NCBI GenBank assembly: GCA_964544085.1
Contig: CAZIZT010000028.1
Location: 1 to 64,000 of the forward strand
DNA length: 64,000 nucleotides
DNA from: CAZIZT01 sp964544085
GTDB lineage: Bacteria > Campylobacterota_A > Desulfurellia > Desulfurellales > Hippeaceae
Reading direction: 5' to 3'
A model generated the notes under the pieces. That model had not been told where the DNA came from and did no database searches. It saw nothing but the letters and a program-made list of their open reading frames with translations. Below are positions 51,374-59,983 of this stretch, piece after piece. A program made the position numbers and the translations under genes. The first letter of the stretch is position 1; every line of letters starts with the position of its first letter.

Positions 51374-52341
51374 TGGTGTATTCGATTTTTTAGTGCATTG
51401 ATAATGCTTTTGTTGTCGTTGTTCTGTATGGCAAGATCCAGCGGCGTCTGTCCTTTTTTGTCTTTCAGATTGCCGTTGGCTCCGTTTGATAGAAGGAGCT
51501 TTACTTCAGCTGGTGAGTTTTTCATAACAGCTATATGTAACGGTGTGAGTCCTTCATCGGTGGGTGTGTTGGGGTTGGCACCGTGCTTGATGAGCGATTT
51601 TGCCGTATCAACATAGCCATTCTCTATCGCCCAATGCAGCGGTGTCCAGCCCTTTTTAGATTTTGCGTTGACCTTTGCACCGTATCGAATGAGCAGATTA
51701 ACCATGTCTGTTTTTCCACTGTATGCAGCCCAGTGCAGCGGGGTATCCCCAAGAAGATCCCTTGCATTGACGGATGCACCATGTTTGATCAGCATTCTGG
51801 CTGCATTCAGACTTCCATTTCGCGCCGCATGGTGCAGTGGCGTATCTCCGTTTGCATCCTTTGCATTGATATTTGCACCATGTTCTATCAGCAGACGTTC
51901 AACATCCGTATGTCCATTGCCAGCTGCAATATGCAGCGGTGTCCAGCCGTTTAGCGCCTTTTTGTTCACATCTGCACCGTGGCTAATGAGCAACTTGGCG
52001 CTTTTTGTTTCACCGGTCAGTGCCGATATGTGTAGTGGTGTGGCACCGTAGATGTTCTCAGCGTTAACATCAGCCCCGTGTTTTATTAACAGGCGCGTTA
52101 TGTTCACGTTTCCATTGTAGATCGAGATATTGAGCGGCGTTCTACCTTTTGCATCTCGAGCGTTTATGTATGCCCCGTTTTTTAGTGCCTCTTTTGCCTG
52201 TTTGAGATTGCCACTTTGGGCAGCCTGGAAGAGTTCTACCGTTGCCGTATAGCGTGTCCTGTTATCCGAGGCAAATGTTCTGATGGGGTGGGTACAGGCA
52301 AGTATAAGCAGGACAAATGTAATCAGGCTTCTTTTTATCAT
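51367..52341 (-). CDS. Secreted ankyrin-repeat protein
   Basis: A 324-residue exported protein: signal peptide about 1-25 (RTFAS), then about nine ankyrin repeats of 33 residues filling the rest, with the usual GxTPLHxAAxxGxxxxxxxLIxHGA pattern. It ends in RIHHH. Secreted ankyrin proteins are common in Gram-negatives (AnkB-like) and usually bind other periplasmic proteins; the partner is unknown. ATG 52341 is preferred over TTG 52344. A -10 TATAAT ends eight bases before the ATG and no SD is present, so the mRNA is probably leaderless. Confidence 0.88.
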   Translation of the reverse strand: MIKRSLITFVLLILACTHPIRTFASDNRTRYTATVELFQAAQSGNLKQAKEALKNGAYINARDAKGRTPLNISIYNGNVNITRLLIKHGADVNAENIYGATPLHISALTGETKSAKLLISHGADVNKKALNGWTPLHIAAGNGHTDVERLLIEHGANINAKDANGDTPLHHAARNGSLNAARMLIKHGASVNARDLLGDTPLHWAAYSGKTDMVNLLIRYGAKVNAKSKKGWTPLHWAIENGYVDTAKSLIKHGANPNTPTDEGLTPLHIAVMKNSPAEVKLLLSNGANGNLKDKKGQTPLDLAIQNNDNKSIINALKNRIHHH

Positions 52342-52349
52342 CAAACACT

Positions 52350-52377
52350 ATTATATCCCTGATGTGGCTGTTGTAAA
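52350..52377 (-). promoter_or_regulatory. Ankyrin gene promoter (leaderless arrangement)
   Basis: On the minus strand, -35 TTTACA (52377-52372), 16-base spacer, consensus -10 TATAAT (52355-52350), then eight bases to the ATG. Confidence 0.65.
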
Positions 52378-52410
52378 CACCCAACCTTGAGGATAAAAGC
52401 TGCTAATCGC

Positions 52411-52439
52411 TTGATTTTGTGCCTGTTATTTATTATCCT
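52411..52439 (+). promoter_or_regulatory. Possible nadA operon promoter
   Basis: -35-like TTGATT (52411-52416), 17-base spacer, -10-like TATCCT (52434-52439); TATTAT at 52431 is an alternative -10. A leader of about 30 bases with GGAGAAAG precedes the nadA ATG. Confidence 0.4.
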
Positions 52440-52472
52440 TGTGCAGGTTTTTGTTTATTGGGAGAAAGTCAC

Positions 52473-53375
52473 ATGAAAGACGAGATTCTTGGACTAAAGA
52501 AAGAAAAAAAAGCGGTTATACTCGCTCACTACTATCAGGATGGAGTCATTCAGGATATCGCCGATTTTGTCGGCGATTCGCTGGCTTTAGCCAGAACAGC
52601 TGCAGATACGGATGCAGATATCATAGTATTCTGTGGCGTGCGGTTTATGGCAGAGACAGCTAAGATACTATCGCCGGAAAAGAAGGTGCTTTTGCCGGTT
52701 ATGGACGCTGGGTGCCCATTGGCGGATACTGCTACAGCTCAGGATGTGGTGAAAATGCGGGATTCACTGGGCTCGGTAGCTGTTGTATCGTATGTAAACA
52801 CAAATGCGGACGTGAAGGCTGTTTCTGATATTTGTTGTACCAGTGCAAATGCCGTCAATGTAGTGAAAAGCATAGATTCTGATAGGGTGCTCTTTGTACC
52901 GGATAGAAACCTGGGAGCGTATGTGAAGTCCATTGTGAAGAATAAGGATATCTTCCTGTGGGACGGTTACTGTCCGGTGCATGAGTCCTTTGGTGTTGAA
53001 GAGATTGAGATATTAAGAAAGAATCATCCCGGCGCAAGGCTTGCTGTCCATCCTGAATCTCCAATGAGGGTAATTGAACTTGCGGATTTTGTGGGCTCCA
53101 CGTCGGGCATAATCCAGTACTGTGAGAACGAGGATGCAGATGAGTTTATCATTGCTACAGAGGAGGGTATTCTGCATGAGTTAAGAAAAAGGGCAAAGGG
53201 CAAGCGCTTTTATCTTGCTTCGCCAGCTGCTGTGTGTCGCGACATGAAGAAGGTGACGATGGAGTCTCTGCTTGACGTACTAAAAAATGAAAGCAATGAG
53301 ATACTGCTTCCGAGCGAGACGATTGAGAAGGCGAGGTTGCCTATAACCAGAATGTTGCAGATTAAGAGGGGTTAG
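52473..53375 (+). CDS. nadA: Quinolinate synthase
   Basis: Condenses iminoaspartate with dihydroxyacetone phosphate to quinolinate, 300 residues. The [4Fe-4S] cysteines can be assigned to CGVRFMAET (about 65), an internal CCTSANAV region (about 110), and CRDMKKVT near the C-terminus; VILAHYYQDGVIQDIADFVGDS in two stretches and GCPLADTA are family marks. ATG 52473 fits the family N-terminus and has GGAGAAAG upstream. First gene of nadA-nadC-amidase-nadE; no nadB is in the window. Confidence 0.97.
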   Translation: MKDEILGLKKEKKAVILAHYYQDGVIQDIADFVGDSLALARTAADTDADIIVFCGVRFMAETAKILSPEKKVLLPVMDAGCPLADTATAQDVVKMRDSLGSVAVVSYVNTNADVKAVSDICCTSANAVNVVKSIDSDRVLFVPDRNLGAYVKSIVKNKDIFLWDGYCPVHESFGVEEIEILRKNHPGARLAVHPESPMRVIELADFVGSTSGIIQYCENEDADEFIIATEEGILHELRKRAKGKRFYLASPAAVCRDMKKVTMESLLDVLKNESNEILLPSETIEKARLPITRMLQIKRG

Positions 53376-54203
53376 ATGAATCCTGTATTCTTAAAGAAGG
53401 TACTTGAGTTTTACCTGCTTGAAGATGCTTTCTTTGGGGATGCTACCACGGAAGCCGTCTCAAGCGGAAGCATCAGAAAAGCTACAATTAGAGCCAAAGA
53501 GGATTTTGTACTGGCAGGGGCTGTTTTTATCGAACCGTTGCTTGAGTTAATAGACGAAAAGTTCTCCTTCAGGCTGTTTAAGGGAGAAGGCGATTGGGTT
53601 AGAGGTGGTGAGGAGATAGCACGGATTGAATCAAGTGTGAAAACGCTGCTCTACGTTGAGCGGCTATGTTTGAATATGATCCAGAGGATGAGCGGTATCG
53701 CTACGAAAACGAGAAAATTGGCCGATATGATAAGACAGTACAGAGCGAAAGTTACCGACACCAGAAAAACAACGCCGGGTTTCAGGTTTTTTGAGAAGTA
53801 TGCCGTTAAGGTGGGTGGCGGTGTGAATCACAGGATGGGACTGTTCGATTCGGTTCTGATTAAGGACAACCATATTCACGATGCAGGCGGCGTAAAGAAG
53901 GCGATAAGAGCCGCAAAGGCGTCGGCATCCTTTACAAACACCATTGAAGTCGAGTGCGCCGATGAGGGCATGGTGGAGGAAGCTATAGAGGCTGGTGCTG
54001 ATATTGTAATGCTGGACAATATGGATACGGAAACCATGAGACGCATTGTACAGCGTTTCCACGGCAGAGCAATATTCGAGGCAAGCGGCAGGATAAATGA
54101 AAACAACATTGTAGAGGTGGCAAAAACCGGTGTCGATTTCATCTCCATAGGTGCATTGACACATCACGCCGTCTGGGTAGATATAAACATGGATCTGGAG
54201 TAG
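53376..54203 (+). CDS. nadC: Nicotinate-nucleotide pyrophosphorylase (carboxylating)
   Basis: Converts quinolinate and PRPP to nicotinate mononucleotide, 275 residues. Motifs include EDAFFGDATTEAV at the start, NMIQRMSGIAT, the substrate-binding DTRKTTPGFR, GGGVNHRMGL and IEVECADEG. The ATG directly follows the nadA stop with no spacer. The following amidase gene starts three bases after its stop. Confidence 0.97.
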   Translation: MNPVFLKKVLEFYLLEDAFFGDATTEAVSSGSIRKATIRAKEDFVLAGAVFIEPLLELIDEKFSFRLFKGEGDWVRGGEEIARIESSVKTLLYVERLCLNMIQRMSGIATKTRKLADMIRQYRAKVTDTRKTTPGFRFFEKYAVKVGGGVNHRMGLFDSVLIKDNHIHDAGGVKKAIRAAKASASFTNTIEVECADEGMVEEAIEAGADIVMLDNMDTETMRRIVQRFHGRAIFEASGRINENNIVEVAKTGVDFISIGALTHHAVWVDINMDLE

Positions 54204-54206
54204 GCG

Positions 54207-54998
54207 ATGAAAGTAGCTTTATGCCAGATAGATACGGTACTTGGTGATTTCAAAAGAAATCTAAAAAAGGTCATTCATTACATTGATAAAGCGATTTATG
54301 AGAAGTGTGAGCTTGTGGTGTTTCCTGAGCTTGCACTTGCGGGTTATAACCTCAGGGATCTTGTCTGGGATGTGAGTGTTACGGTGGAAGAGCTTGAACA
54401 GATAAGGCAGAAGAGCGAATTTATCGATGTGGTGGTAGGGTATGCTCAGAAGGAAGAAGGCTACTTTTTCAACAGTGCTGCATACTTTTCCGGTGGAAAG
54501 CTCGTTTACAATTACAGAAAGCGCTACCTTCCTGACTATGGTATGTTCGAAGAGGGCCGCTACTTCACACCGGGGGATACAATGGCGACGATCGATACAG
54601 GTTTTGGCAGGACAACGCTTTTGATCTGCGAGGACATGTTCCACCTTACGTCTCAATCGGAAGCGTTTTTGAAGGGTACACAATTGCTTGTTGTGCTCTC
54701 AGCAAGCCCCTTCTGGATGGATTACTCCAGCATTAAGCCTGATATGTGGCATACAGTTTGTGGGAGTTTCTCTCAACTTGCAGCAAGCTGGGTTATTTTT
54801 GTGAACAGAACGGGTTTCGAGGACGGTATAGGGTTTTTCGGGGGCTCTTTCGCTATGGCTCCAGATGGCAGGATTGTAGCCAGCGCCTCCCTGTTCAGGG
54901 AAGAGTTTCTAAGTGTTGAGATTGACGCTGGTGCTGTTGAGCGTGCAAGGGCAGCAACGCCCCTTTTGAAGAATGAGGTGGAAGGCTATGCTTATTGA
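54207..54998 (+). CDS. Carbon-nitrogen hydrolase, separate glutaminase partner of NadE
   Basis: A 263-residue nitrilase-superfamily amidase. The catalytic triad is E41 (FPELAL), K105 (YRKRYLPDYG) and C141 (LLICEDMF). These surroundings match the N-terminal glutaminase domain of glutamine-dependent NAD synthetases more than free nitrilases. The gene overlaps nadE by 11 bp, so the two products are made together; I infer that it supplies ammonia from glutamine to NadE. Start ATG 54207 follows the nadC stop closely. Confidence 0.82.
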   Translation: MKVALCQIDTVLGDFKRNLKKVIHYIDKAIYEKCELVVFPELALAGYNLRDLVWDVSVTVEELEQIRQKSEFIDVVVGYAQKEEGYFFNSAAYFSGGKLVYNYRKRYLPDYGMFEEGRYFTPGDTMATIDTGFGRTTLLICEDMFHLTSQSEAFLKGTQLLVVLSASPFWMDYSSIKPDMWHTVCGSFSQLAASWVIFVNRTGFEDGIGFFGGSFAMAPDGRIVASASLFREEFLSVEIDAGAVERARAATPLLKNEVEGYAY

Positions 54999-55815
54999 TA
55001 GGCTGAAGCTAAACAGAGAGGTCGTTGCCACCTATCTTATAGAGTTTGTGCGGCAGGAGATACTCAAAACAGGCTTAAAGAAGGCTGTGATTGGTCTATC
55101 CGGTGGTGTTGATTCGTCGCTTGTTGCCTACATAGCGAAAGAGGCTTTGGGTCCGGAAAATGTTTACGGTATATTGATGCCTTACAGAACTTCAAGCAGG
55201 GATAGTATTGATGATGCAATGAAGGTTGTGAAGGATACAGGTATTCATCATAGTGTTGTTGACATCACCCAGCCTTCAGATGCGTACATAGAGAAGTTTG
55301 AGGGTATGGACAGGGTCAGAAAGGGTAATGTGTTTGCAAGAATGCGCATGATTACGCTATTTGACCACTCCCAGGCGCTCGGAGCGCTTGTTGTTGGAAC
55401 AAGCAACAAGACCGAGTTATTGCTGGGCTATGGAACCTGGTACGGTGATATGGCTTCTTCTCTGAACCCAATTGGTGATCTTTACAAGAATCAGGTTTAC
55501 CAGATGGCTGACTATTTCGGCGTTCCTGAGAGCATATTGAAAAAGAAGCCTTCTGCCGATCTTTGGGTTGGTCAGAGTGATGAGGAGGAGCTGGGTTTCT
55601 CCTATGATGTGGCGGACATTGTGCTCTATCACCTGTACGATTTGAGGTACACCATCGATCAGGTTGTTGAACTTGGTTTTGAGAGGGCGCTTGTTGAGGG
55701 TATAGCCGACCGGGTGAGGAGGAATCAGTTTAAGCGCCTACCACCGATTATTGCAAAAATAAGTAAGAGAACAATTAACGTCGATTTCAGATACTTGAGG
55801 GATTGGGGGCTTTAG
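54988..55815 (+). CDS. nadE: NAD synthetase, synthetase domain only
   Basis: Amidates deamido-NAD to NAD, 275 residues, the size of the ammonia-dependent type. The ATP-PPi loop GLSGGVDSSLVAYIA is near residues 35-49; TSNKTELLLGYGTWYGDMA and KKPSADLW are family marks. ATG 54988 is preferred, with GAGGTGG upstream and an 11 bp overlap with the amidase gene. Separate amidase plus synthetase genes replace the fused glutamine-dependent enzyme. The gene ends seven bases from the convergent tRNA-Leu. Confidence 0.95.
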   Translation: MLIDRLKLNREVVATYLIEFVRQEILKTGLKKAVIGLSGGVDSSLVAYIAKEALGPENVYGILMPYRTSSRDSIDDAMKVVKDTGIHHSVVDITQPSDAYIEKFEGMDRVRKGNVFARMRMITLFDHSQALGALVVGTSNKTELLLGYGTWYGDMASSLNPIGDLYKNQVYQMADYFGVPESILKKKPSADLWVGQSDEEELGFSYDVADIVLYHLYDLRYTIDQVVELGFERALVEGIADRVRRNQFKRLPPIIAKISKRTINVDFRYLRDWGL

Positions 55816-55822
55816 CTTAGGA

Positions 55823-55909
55823 TGGTGCCGGGGGCGGGACTCGAACCCGCACGGGATTGCTCCCACGAGATTTTGAGTCTCGCGTGTCTACCAGTTTCAC
55901 CACCCCGGC
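55823..55909 (-). tRNA. tRNA-Leu (CAA)
   Basis: Class II tRNA of 87 bases on the minus strand: acceptor GCCGGGG pairs with CCCCGGC, anticodon loop CTCAAAA between CGAGA and TCTCG, a long variable arm (TGGGAGCAATCCCGT), T arm CGGGTTCGAGTCCCG, discriminator A and encoded CCA (55825-55823). Anticodon CAA reads TTG. Confidence 0.95.
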
Positions 55910-55926
55910 TGACGAAAGCAGGGAAA

Positions 55927-55954
55927 ATTATATAACTTATTTCTTTGGTGTCAA
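55927..55954 (-). promoter_or_regulatory. tRNA-Leu promoter (perfect consensus)
   Basis: On the minus strand, TTGACA (55954-55949), 16-base spacer, TATAAT (55932-55927). Both hexamers are exact; the mature tRNA begins 17 bases downstream. Confidence 0.85.
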
Positions 55955-55965
55955 CCTGAATTGGG

Positions 55966-55994
55966 TTGTGGTGATTCTGTTTTTTTGTTATTTT
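55966..55994 (+). promoter_or_regulatory. Possible fapA operon promoter
   Basis: -35-like TTGTGG (55966-55971), 17-base spacer, -10-like TATTTT (55989-55994), 34 bases before the fapA ATG. Only moderate matches. Confidence 0.35.
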
Positions 55995-56028
55995 GTGGAA
56001 GAAGTGATACCTGAAGGCGGAAGTTGCA

Positions 56029-57795
56029 ATGGAAACCTTTGAGGTGCAAACGGACGATATTAGATCATCTCTGGCGGAAGCAGCGCAGAAACTGGGTTTT
56101 CCTGCGCGGTTCATTGATTTTAGGATAGAGTCTGAGGAGGAGTTTAAAGACGAGAAGGGCAACATTAAGAAACGTTATAAGGTTGTCTTTTTCGTAAACG
56201 AGAATAAGTCTGCGCTGTTTGATATCCTGAGTGTGGATGTGGATAAGTCTGACAAGCCTCTTAAAGCCTACATTGTTGTTGATACATCAAATCTACCGGA
56301 GGGTTTCGATCCGTCAGAGGATGAGATAATCGAGGTAATTAAAAAATTGCTTGCTATGGAAGGTGTTGTCTACGGTGTGAAGCACAAAATATTGCCTACA
56401 GTGGCAAAGGAGATAAAGAAACGACTGAATCCAGCCCAGAGACCTTTCAGGATACTCATTGCCGAAGGCAAAAAACCGGTGAGGGGCAAAAACAGCGAGC
56501 TTAAGTACTACTTTAACAGGTACCATGCTGCAGGTAGCGTGACAGAGGATGGTAGAATCGACTACAGAAAGAAGAACTTTCTTGTGCCTGTTAAGAAGGG
56601 TCAGATCCTCGTGGAGTTCTTCAAACCCACAAGGGGTGAAGAGGGCTACGATGTGTTCGGGAATGTTATCCCCCAGGATGTGGGTGTTGTAATAGAGGAC
56701 ATAGATGAGATTCGCTTCAATGAGGAAGCTATCGAGCGTGTGGAGGAGGGTAGAATTATTCGCCTTATCTCGAAGAGGGATGGAGTGATCATCTACCGGA
56801 ACGGTATCTACGATATAGATACATCTGTGTCTGTGGACAAAGTAGACATTAAAACCACTGGAAACCTTGATGCAAACGCAGATGTTGAGCTTGAAATAGG
56901 TAGGGGCACCGCTGATTCTGTGGAGGACACAATTGCAGCTGGCATGAAGGTTAAAGCAAAGAAGGTGACGGTGAATGGTGATGTAGGTCCTGATGCGGTT
57001 ATAGAGGCTGAAGAGGTCAATATCCGAGGGAGTGTTCACCATGATGCGAGGGTGTATGCGAAGAAGGCTAAAATAGCGATATGCAGGGGCAGTGTTGAAG
57101 CGGACGAGGTGGAGATTGATTTAGCAGAGCATGCACGTGTGACAACCCGTCAGAAGGCGGTTATAAATAAGGCTGTAGCCTGCAAGATTTTTTCGCCCAA
57201 GGTGGAGATCAGGGATGTCATGATATCGTCGAATGTGACAACCGCTTCCGATACGGTATTTGTTAACCGTGTGGAGGGCAGCGACAATGTTATAGCTATT
57301 CAACCTTTGAATCTACCCTGGATTAGGGAGAAGTACAAGGATCTACGTATGAAGCTGGAGTATGCAGGCGTAATACTGAAAACCACAAAGAGAAAGTACG
57401 ATGAGCTTGCCTCTGTGCTTGAGAAGGAGAAGAAAAAGTACGATGATGTGCGCAGGGCTATTGCTGAGTTAAAGCGAAAGTCCAAAGAGGTGCCAGCGTC
57501 CCTGTTGATGGTTGTTAAGAAGTTTAAGGAATACTCAGAAAAGCTGCTCAAGGCGGAAAATGACTATAACAATGCCAAAAAGGAGTACGAAAGAATAGAA
57601 AAAGAGATTAAGGAGCTTGAGACGAGCTACAGGAAAGGTCATGTTGTCGTAAAAAACCTGCTCAATGCCGGCAATATCTTTATATTTGATGATAATTTGA
57701 AGAGGATTGTGGAGAAACCAACCAACAACGTGAAGATCTACGTCAGGGAAATTCAGGGGCAGGAGACCATCGTTATTGAACCCAACAATGAGTGA
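56029..57795 (+). CDS. FapA/DUF342-domain protein with coiled coil
   Basis: A 588-residue cytoplasmic protein. An N-terminal region (about 1-130), a FapA/DUF342 right-handed beta-helix stretch (about 140-420) with DVFGNVIP and repeated short strands such as VTVNGDVGPDAVIEAEEVNIRGSV in two pieces, and a coiled coil (about 440-555, many K/E heptads) can be seen. FapA proteins in Vibrio affect flagellar pole placement; DUF342 members elsewhere interact with signalling proteins. The FlgS-like kinase at the operon end supports, weakly, a flagellar link. The next gene starts inside its 3' end. Confidence 0.8.
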   Translation: METFEVQTDDIRSSLAEAAQKLGFPARFIDFRIESEEEFKDEKGNIKKRYKVVFFVNENKSALFDILSVDVDKSDKPLKAYIVVDTSNLPEGFDPSEDEIIEVIKKLLAMEGVVYGVKHKILPTVAKEIKKRLNPAQRPFRILIAEGKKPVRGKNSELKYYFNRYHAAGSVTEDGRIDYRKKNFLVPVKKGQILVEFFKPTRGEEGYDVFGNVIPQDVGVVIEDIDEIRFNEEAIERVEEGRIIRLISKRDGVIIYRNGIYDIDTSVSVDKVDIKTTGNLDANADVELEIGRGTADSVEDTIAAGMKVKAKKVTVNGDVGPDAVIEAEEVNIRGSVHHDARVYAKKAKIAICRGSVEADEVEIDLAEHARVTTRQKAVINKAVACKIFSPKVEIRDVMISSNVTTASDTVFVNRVEGSDNVIAIQPLNLPWIREKYKDLRMKLEYAGVILKTTKRKYDELASVLEKEKKKYDDVRRAIAELKRKSKEVPASLLMVVKKFKEYSEKLLKAENDYNNAKKEYERIEKEIKELETSYRKGHVVVKNLLNAGNIFIFDDNLKRIVEKPTNNVKIYVREIQGQETIVIEPNNE

Positions 57796-58546
57796 GTGTT
57801 ACAGGACGCTTGAGGAGCTCGCCTTCGACAACGTCTCATCTTCCATGCAGATAGCGTTTCGACTGCTTGATTGTGCCTATGAACTCTTTGATCAACCAGA
57901 TCTTGTGACGCTTATTGAAAGGATACTGCACAACCAGAACTCGATGGCTGCGGTCATTAACGCCTGTTTGGTAGTACTGAAAGCAAGGAAAAATGGAGAA
58001 AGAAGGCTCATTGCAGAAGCTAAAGAAAGCTTTATCTTATCGTCTTATCGGGCAGTGGAACAGGCAACCAGAGAGCTTGGGTCTTTGGGGAGCCTGGCTA
58101 CCTACTCCTACTCTTCTGCTGTAAAAGACCTGATCGTGAAATTAAAACCACGGGTTTACTTGTCTGTTGCACACCCTGCACGTGAGGGCGAGAGGCTGGC
58201 TGAACAACTTTTGAGCAATGACATTGAGGTTTTGTTGTTTGAAGATTGCGCATACAGCCTTATAATGCGAGAGGTGGATGCAGTAGTTGTGGGCGCCGAT
58301 GCTATCTTCAATGATAGTTTTGTGAATAAGACTGGTACACTCTCCCTTGTCATGCTTGCCAAGAAGTACTCAAAACCTTTCTATGTGATAGGCTGTCGCT
58401 GCAAGTATCTGGATGAAACATCCGCAGGACTTTACTCGATAAAAGAGATGCCACAGGAAGAGATAAGTACACTGGGTTGCAGGGTTGTGAATAGGTATTT
58501 CGAACGTGTGGATCTTGCACTGATTACCAAACTCTTTAAGGGGTAG
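57788..58546 (+). CDS. eIF2B-alpha-like / ribose-1,5-bisphosphate isomerase-like protein
   Basis: A 252-residue member of the IF-2B alpha/MtnA superfamily. The family core is visible as SVAHPAREGERLAEQL, VDAVVVGADAIFNDSFVNKTGT and KYSKPFYVIGC. MtnA-type catalytic residues (Cys and Asp of the isomerase) are only partly recognisable: the GADAI Asp is there, while the first half is short and helical. Bacterial members of this size are uncharacterised; a sugar-phosphate isomerase role is possible, given rpiB three genes later. ATG 57788 overlaps the fapA stop. Confidence 0.65.
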   Translation: MSECYRTLEELAFDNVSSSMQIAFRLLDCAYELFDQPDLVTLIERILHNQNSMAAVINACLVVLKARKNGERRLIAEAKESFILSSYRAVEQATRELGSLGSLATYSYSSAVKDLIVKLKPRVYLSVAHPAREGERLAEQLLSNDIEVLLFEDCAYSLIMREVDAVVVGADAIFNDSFVNKTGTLSLVMLAKKYSKPFYVIGCRCKYLDETSAGLYSIKEMPQEEISTLGCRVVNRYFERVDLALITKLFKG

Positions 58547-58549
58547 GAG

Positions 58550-59500
58550 ATGAACTTTATCTTTGGTCCGGTACCATCAAGGAGGCTCGGTTTGAGTCTT
58601 GGCATAAACATTGTGCCGTTCAAAACATGCAGTTATAACTGCATCTACTGTGAGGTGGGTAAAACCACCCATTTGAGTGTTGAACGCAGGCGTTTTTATG
58701 ATCCTCATCTGATAGAGTCTGAATTTATTGGTGTTCTGGAAACGGCGGGTAGATTTGACTACGTTACCTTTTCCGGTAGTGGAGAGCCCACCCTCAACAG
58801 CGATCTTGGCGACCTAATCAGGTTTGTTAAGTCACAGGTGGAATGTAAGGTATGTGTACTGACAAATGGTAGCTTGATGTTCAGGGAGGATGTTAGGGCT
58901 GAGCTTGCAGCTGCCGATTTGATCATTCCAAGCCTTGATGCTGCAAGGGCAGTTACATTCAAGCGTATCAACATGCCACATCCGTCGCTTGATATTCAAA
59001 AGATAATCGATGGTATTGCGGCATTTAGTGAAGAGAATCCGGATAAGGTCTGGCTGGAGGTGCTTTTTGTTAAAGGTGTCAATCATGCTAAAGAGGATCT
59101 TGATGCACTCATTGATGCGATAAAGAAGATAAAGCCACTCAAGGTTCAGATAGGCACTGTTGACAGGCCGCCAGCCTACACGAATGCCAGAAGATTATCG
59201 GATTCAGAGATGATGGATGTGTACCTCTATCTCAGTGCTCATCTTGAGAACGTTGAATTGATAGGGAGATTCAATGCTAACAATCGTGCATTCAAGGACA
59301 ATGTGGAGCGCTCTATAATCAAGATCATCAACATTAGACCCTGTTCACGGGAGGAGCTTTCCGAGATATTTTCGATTGATCCCAATGAGCTTGATGAGAT
59401 ATTAAAGAGGCTTTTCAGAGAGAAAAAAGCCTTTGAGGTGCAGTTTGGTTCGAAGCTTTTTATAGCAGGCAACAGAAGTGCAGCCGGCTTGCCCGGTTAG
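58550..59500 (+). CDS. Radical SAM protein (COG0731, TYW1-like)
   Basis: A 316-residue radical SAM protein with cluster cysteines C27, C31 and C34 (CSYNCIYC), preceded by GPVPSRRLGLSLGIN, and a following SGSGEPTLN that binds SAM. This group is related to the tRNA wybutosine enzyme TYW1 but lacks the flavodoxin domain; bacterial members are of unknown function. A C-terminal winged-helix-like extension (about 255-316, CSREELSEIFSIDPNELDEI) may bind nucleic acid. Starts four bases after the eIF2B-like gene. Confidence 0.8.
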   Translation: MNFIFGPVPSRRLGLSLGINIVPFKTCSYNCIYCEVGKTTHLSVERRRFYDPHLIESEFIGVLETAGRFDYVTFSGSGEPTLNSDLGDLIRFVKSQVECKVCVLTNGSLMFREDVRAELAAADLIIPSLDAARAVTFKRINMPHPSLDIQKIIDGIAAFSEENPDKVWLEVLFVKGVNHAKEDLDALIDAIKKIKPLKVQIGTVDRPPAYTNARRLSDSEMMDVYLYLSAHLENVELIGRFNANNRAFKDNVERSIIKIINIRPCSREELSEIFSIDPNELDEILKRLFREKKAFEVQFGSKLFIAGNRSAAGLPG

Positions 59501-59545
59501 CATGTGTGTGCTATAAGATCTCACAGGAAAGAAGGGGGAGTTTAC

Positions 59546-59983
59546 GTGTTGTTTATCGGATCTGATCACGGAGGGTATGCCCTCAAAGAAGAGATCAAGC
59601 GTTTTCTTGAGGACAGGGGTGTGGCTTTCGAGGATATGGGCACCTATAGTAGCGAATCGTGTGACTATCCCGACATTGCAAGGGCTGTGGCTGAGAGGGT
59701 TAATAAGGATGAGGATAACAGAGGGATTTTGATTTGTGGTACCGGTATAGGCATGTCTATTGCAGCAAACAAGGTTCGGGGTATCAGGTGCGCCCTGTGT
59801 CACGATGCCTACGGTGCTGAATATGCAAGAAGGCATAACAATGCAAATATCATTGCTTTTGGTGGTAGAACAACGGGTGTTGAGATAGCTAAACAGATGG
59901 TCGAGATATTTCTTTCCACGCCTTTCGACGGAGGAAGACACGCAAGAAGGGTGGGAAAAATAGAGGCTATGGAGGGTGTATGA
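59546..59983 (+). CDS. rpiB: Ribose 5-phosphate isomerase B
   Basis: Interconverts ribulose and ribose 5-phosphates, 145 residues. GSDHGGYALKEEIK opens the fold, the active-site CGTGIGMSIAANK is near residues 65-77, and NIIAFGGR follows. Start is GTG 59546, placed by AAGGGGGAG five bases upstream; TTG 59549 is an alternative, and the longer in-frame extension to 59504 is not supported. The stop overlaps glyA as ATGA; the rpiB-glyA pair is widespread. Confidence 0.95.
   Translation: MLFIGSDHGGYALKEEIKRFLEDRGVAFEDMGTYSSESCDYPDIARAVAERVNKDEDNRGILICGTGIGMSIAANKVRGIRCALCHDAYGAEYARRHNNANIIAFGGRTTGVEIAKQMVEIFLSTPFDGGRHARRVGKIEAMEGV

Noticed and set aside
56314..57042. Minus-strand frame of 242 codons opposite fapA
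   Set aside because: Antisense shadow with no SD and no family similarity.
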